This document shows, piece by piece, positions 5,648 through 6,290 of a stretch of DNA of 6,290 nucleotides (position 1 is its first letter; each line of letters starts with the position of its first letter). Made by a program: the position numbers and the translations under genes. Origin of the DNA: Kiritimatiellales bacterium (GTDB taxonomy: Bacteria > Verrucomicrobiota > Kiritimatiellia > Kiritimatiellales > Pontiellaceae); the NCBI GenBank assembly GCA_030625905.1, contig DAOUQA010000121.1, positions 1 to 6,290 on the forward strand. Reading direction: 5' to 3'. The notes beneath the pieces were generated by a model. The model searched no databases. It saw only the letters and a program-made list of their open reading frames with translations, and was not told the DNA's origin.

Positions 5648-5820
5648 GTTCAAAGGTGCGGTTTACCCGCCAAGGAACGCGTTCCTCCCGTTGGTTGGGG
5701 AAGCGTTGCTGCACCATTGCCTAAGAGGGAGTCCGGGTGTAGATACGCTTCACCCCGAAGGGGAAAGCGTTGGCTGGCGAGCGGTCAAAACGCTTTGCCC
5801 GCAGTTTTAGGGGAAGAACC
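5648..5820. repeat. Structured spacer with palindrome, direct repeat and overlapping hairpins
   Basis: The 206-base spacer after tatD holds several structures. A 14-base perfect palindrome AGGAACGCGTTCCT lies at 5673-5686. A hairpin ACGCTT / CCCC-GAA-GGGG / AAGCGT lies at 5745-5770. A second possible hairpin, AAAGCGTT (5764-5771) with AACGCTTT (5789-5796), shares its left arm with the first, so the two exclude each other. GGGGAAGCGTTGCTG (5697-5711) is repeated imperfectly at 5760-5775. A small GCGG/CCGC stem lies at 5658-5670. There is no T-run, so no clear terminator for tatD, and no supported gene on either strand. It could be a dispersed intergenic repeat or an RNA leader of the SH3 gene. 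Confidence 0.55.
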
Positions 5821-5853
5821 ATTTAGAGCAGTACCGGAATACTGGAGGATAGG

Positions 5854-6290
5854 ATGAGGTTTTTGTTTTTGTTGTTAAGCTCGGTCGTTGTGGCGGCCGC
5901 CCAGACAAGCGAGGTGGTGAAGGTCAAGGTGGTGGGTGATCGCGTGAGCCTGCGCGCAAAACCCGATATCAACTCCGAATTGCTCGACCGCGCCATGCGG
6001 GGCGCGGAGCTTGTTTTTCTCGGGAAAACCAATGGCTGGGTGGCTGTCCAGGCCCCCGACAGTCTGGATTTATGGGTGTCGGAGGAGTATGTGCAGAACG
6101 GTACGGTGCAGCCCGAAAAACTGAATGTCCGTTCGGGGCCAAGCCAGAACTACAGCGTGGTCTGCGTCGTGAACAAGGGCGACTCGATTGCGTTGCGCGG
6201 CGAGTTCAACGAATGGCTTAAAATCGTGCCGCCCGTCGGCAGCCGGGTGTGGATCAGCGAAGAATATGCCGAAATCATCGAGCCACCCAA
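5854..6290 (+). CDS. Secreted twin SH3-domain protein, N-terminal part (3' end outside window)
   Basis: The frame opens at ATG 5854, 5 bases after GGAGG (5844-5848), and stays open to the window edge: 145 residues are visible. A signal peptide is evident: MRFLFLLLSSVVVAAAQ, with a hydrophobic core and likely cleavage after the Ala run, before QTSEV. Two bacterial SH3 (SH3_3-type) repeats follow. The first, about 22-80, has VSLRAKPDINSELL and ends LWVSEEYV. The second, about 88-142, has LNVRSGPSQNYSVV and ends VWISEEYA. Such domains bind cell-wall or protein ligands in the envelope. The part beyond the window may hold another domain, so the overall role is open. No catalytic motif is visible so far. 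It lies in the same direction as tatD but 206 bases away with its own ribosome site, so it is probably transcribed separately. Confidence 0.88.
   Translation, partial: MRFLFLLLSSVVVAAAQTSEVVKVKVVGDRVSLRAKPDINSELLDRAMRGAELVFLGKTNGWVAVQAPDSLDLWVSEEYVQNGTVQPEKLNVRSGPSQNYSVVCVVNKGDSIALRGEFNEWLKIVPPVGSRVWISEEYAEIIEPP

Noticed and set aside
5648..5820. Possible CRISPR array or tRNA in the spacer after tatD
   Set aside because: Only one imperfect direct repeat is present, with no regular spacing and no cloverleaf with a CCA-type acceptor arm.

Overview
The window is ordinary-looking bacterial chromosome with moderately high GC and compact genes on both strands. Six protein genes are supported, two of them cut by the window edges. 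No taxonomic marker is decisive. The combination of a thioredoxin-fold lipoprotein with a WCGWC centre, a twin SH3 secreted protein, an N-acetylglutamate synthase with a eukaryote-like acetyltransferase half, a stand-alone fusA and several dispersed-looking palindromic spacers would fit the PVC superphylum (Kiritimatiellota/Verrucomicrobia-like). This is inference, not proof.

Layout. 1-370 (+): C-terminal two thirds of peptide deformylase (def). 371-442: a short spacer filled by an inverted repeat built from ATCTGTG-type units. 443-1528 (+): a two-part N-acetylglutamate synthase-like protein (degenerate amino-acid-kinase half plus NAT half). 1554-1640: an orphan 3' end of a group II intron (domains V and VI) with no reverse transcriptase. 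1754-2257 (+): thioredoxin-like lipoprotein, followed by its terminator. 2310-2470: structured intergenic repeats, including a nested palindrome with 22-bp arms. 2482-2512: terminator for the convergent fusA. 2534-4618 (-): complete elongation factor G. 4619-4786: divergent intergenic region. 4787-5647 (+): TatD-family metallohydrolase carrying an extra segment that starts with a perfect 11-bp hairpin. 5648-5853: structured spacer with overlapping hairpins and a direct repeat. 5854-6290 (+): N-terminal part of a secreted twin SH3 protein.

The genes do not form one pathway. They cover protein maturation (def), translation (fusA), arginine biosynthesis (NAGS-like), envelope thiol chemistry (thioredoxin-like), nucleic-acid or housekeeping hydrolysis (TatD) and an envelope SH3 protein. 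I see no defence, secretion or biosynthetic cluster. The most unusual content is in the non-coding DNA: the orphan intron D5-D6 directly behind a stop codon, several different palindromic elements in the spacers, and the apparent in-frame insertion in tatD.
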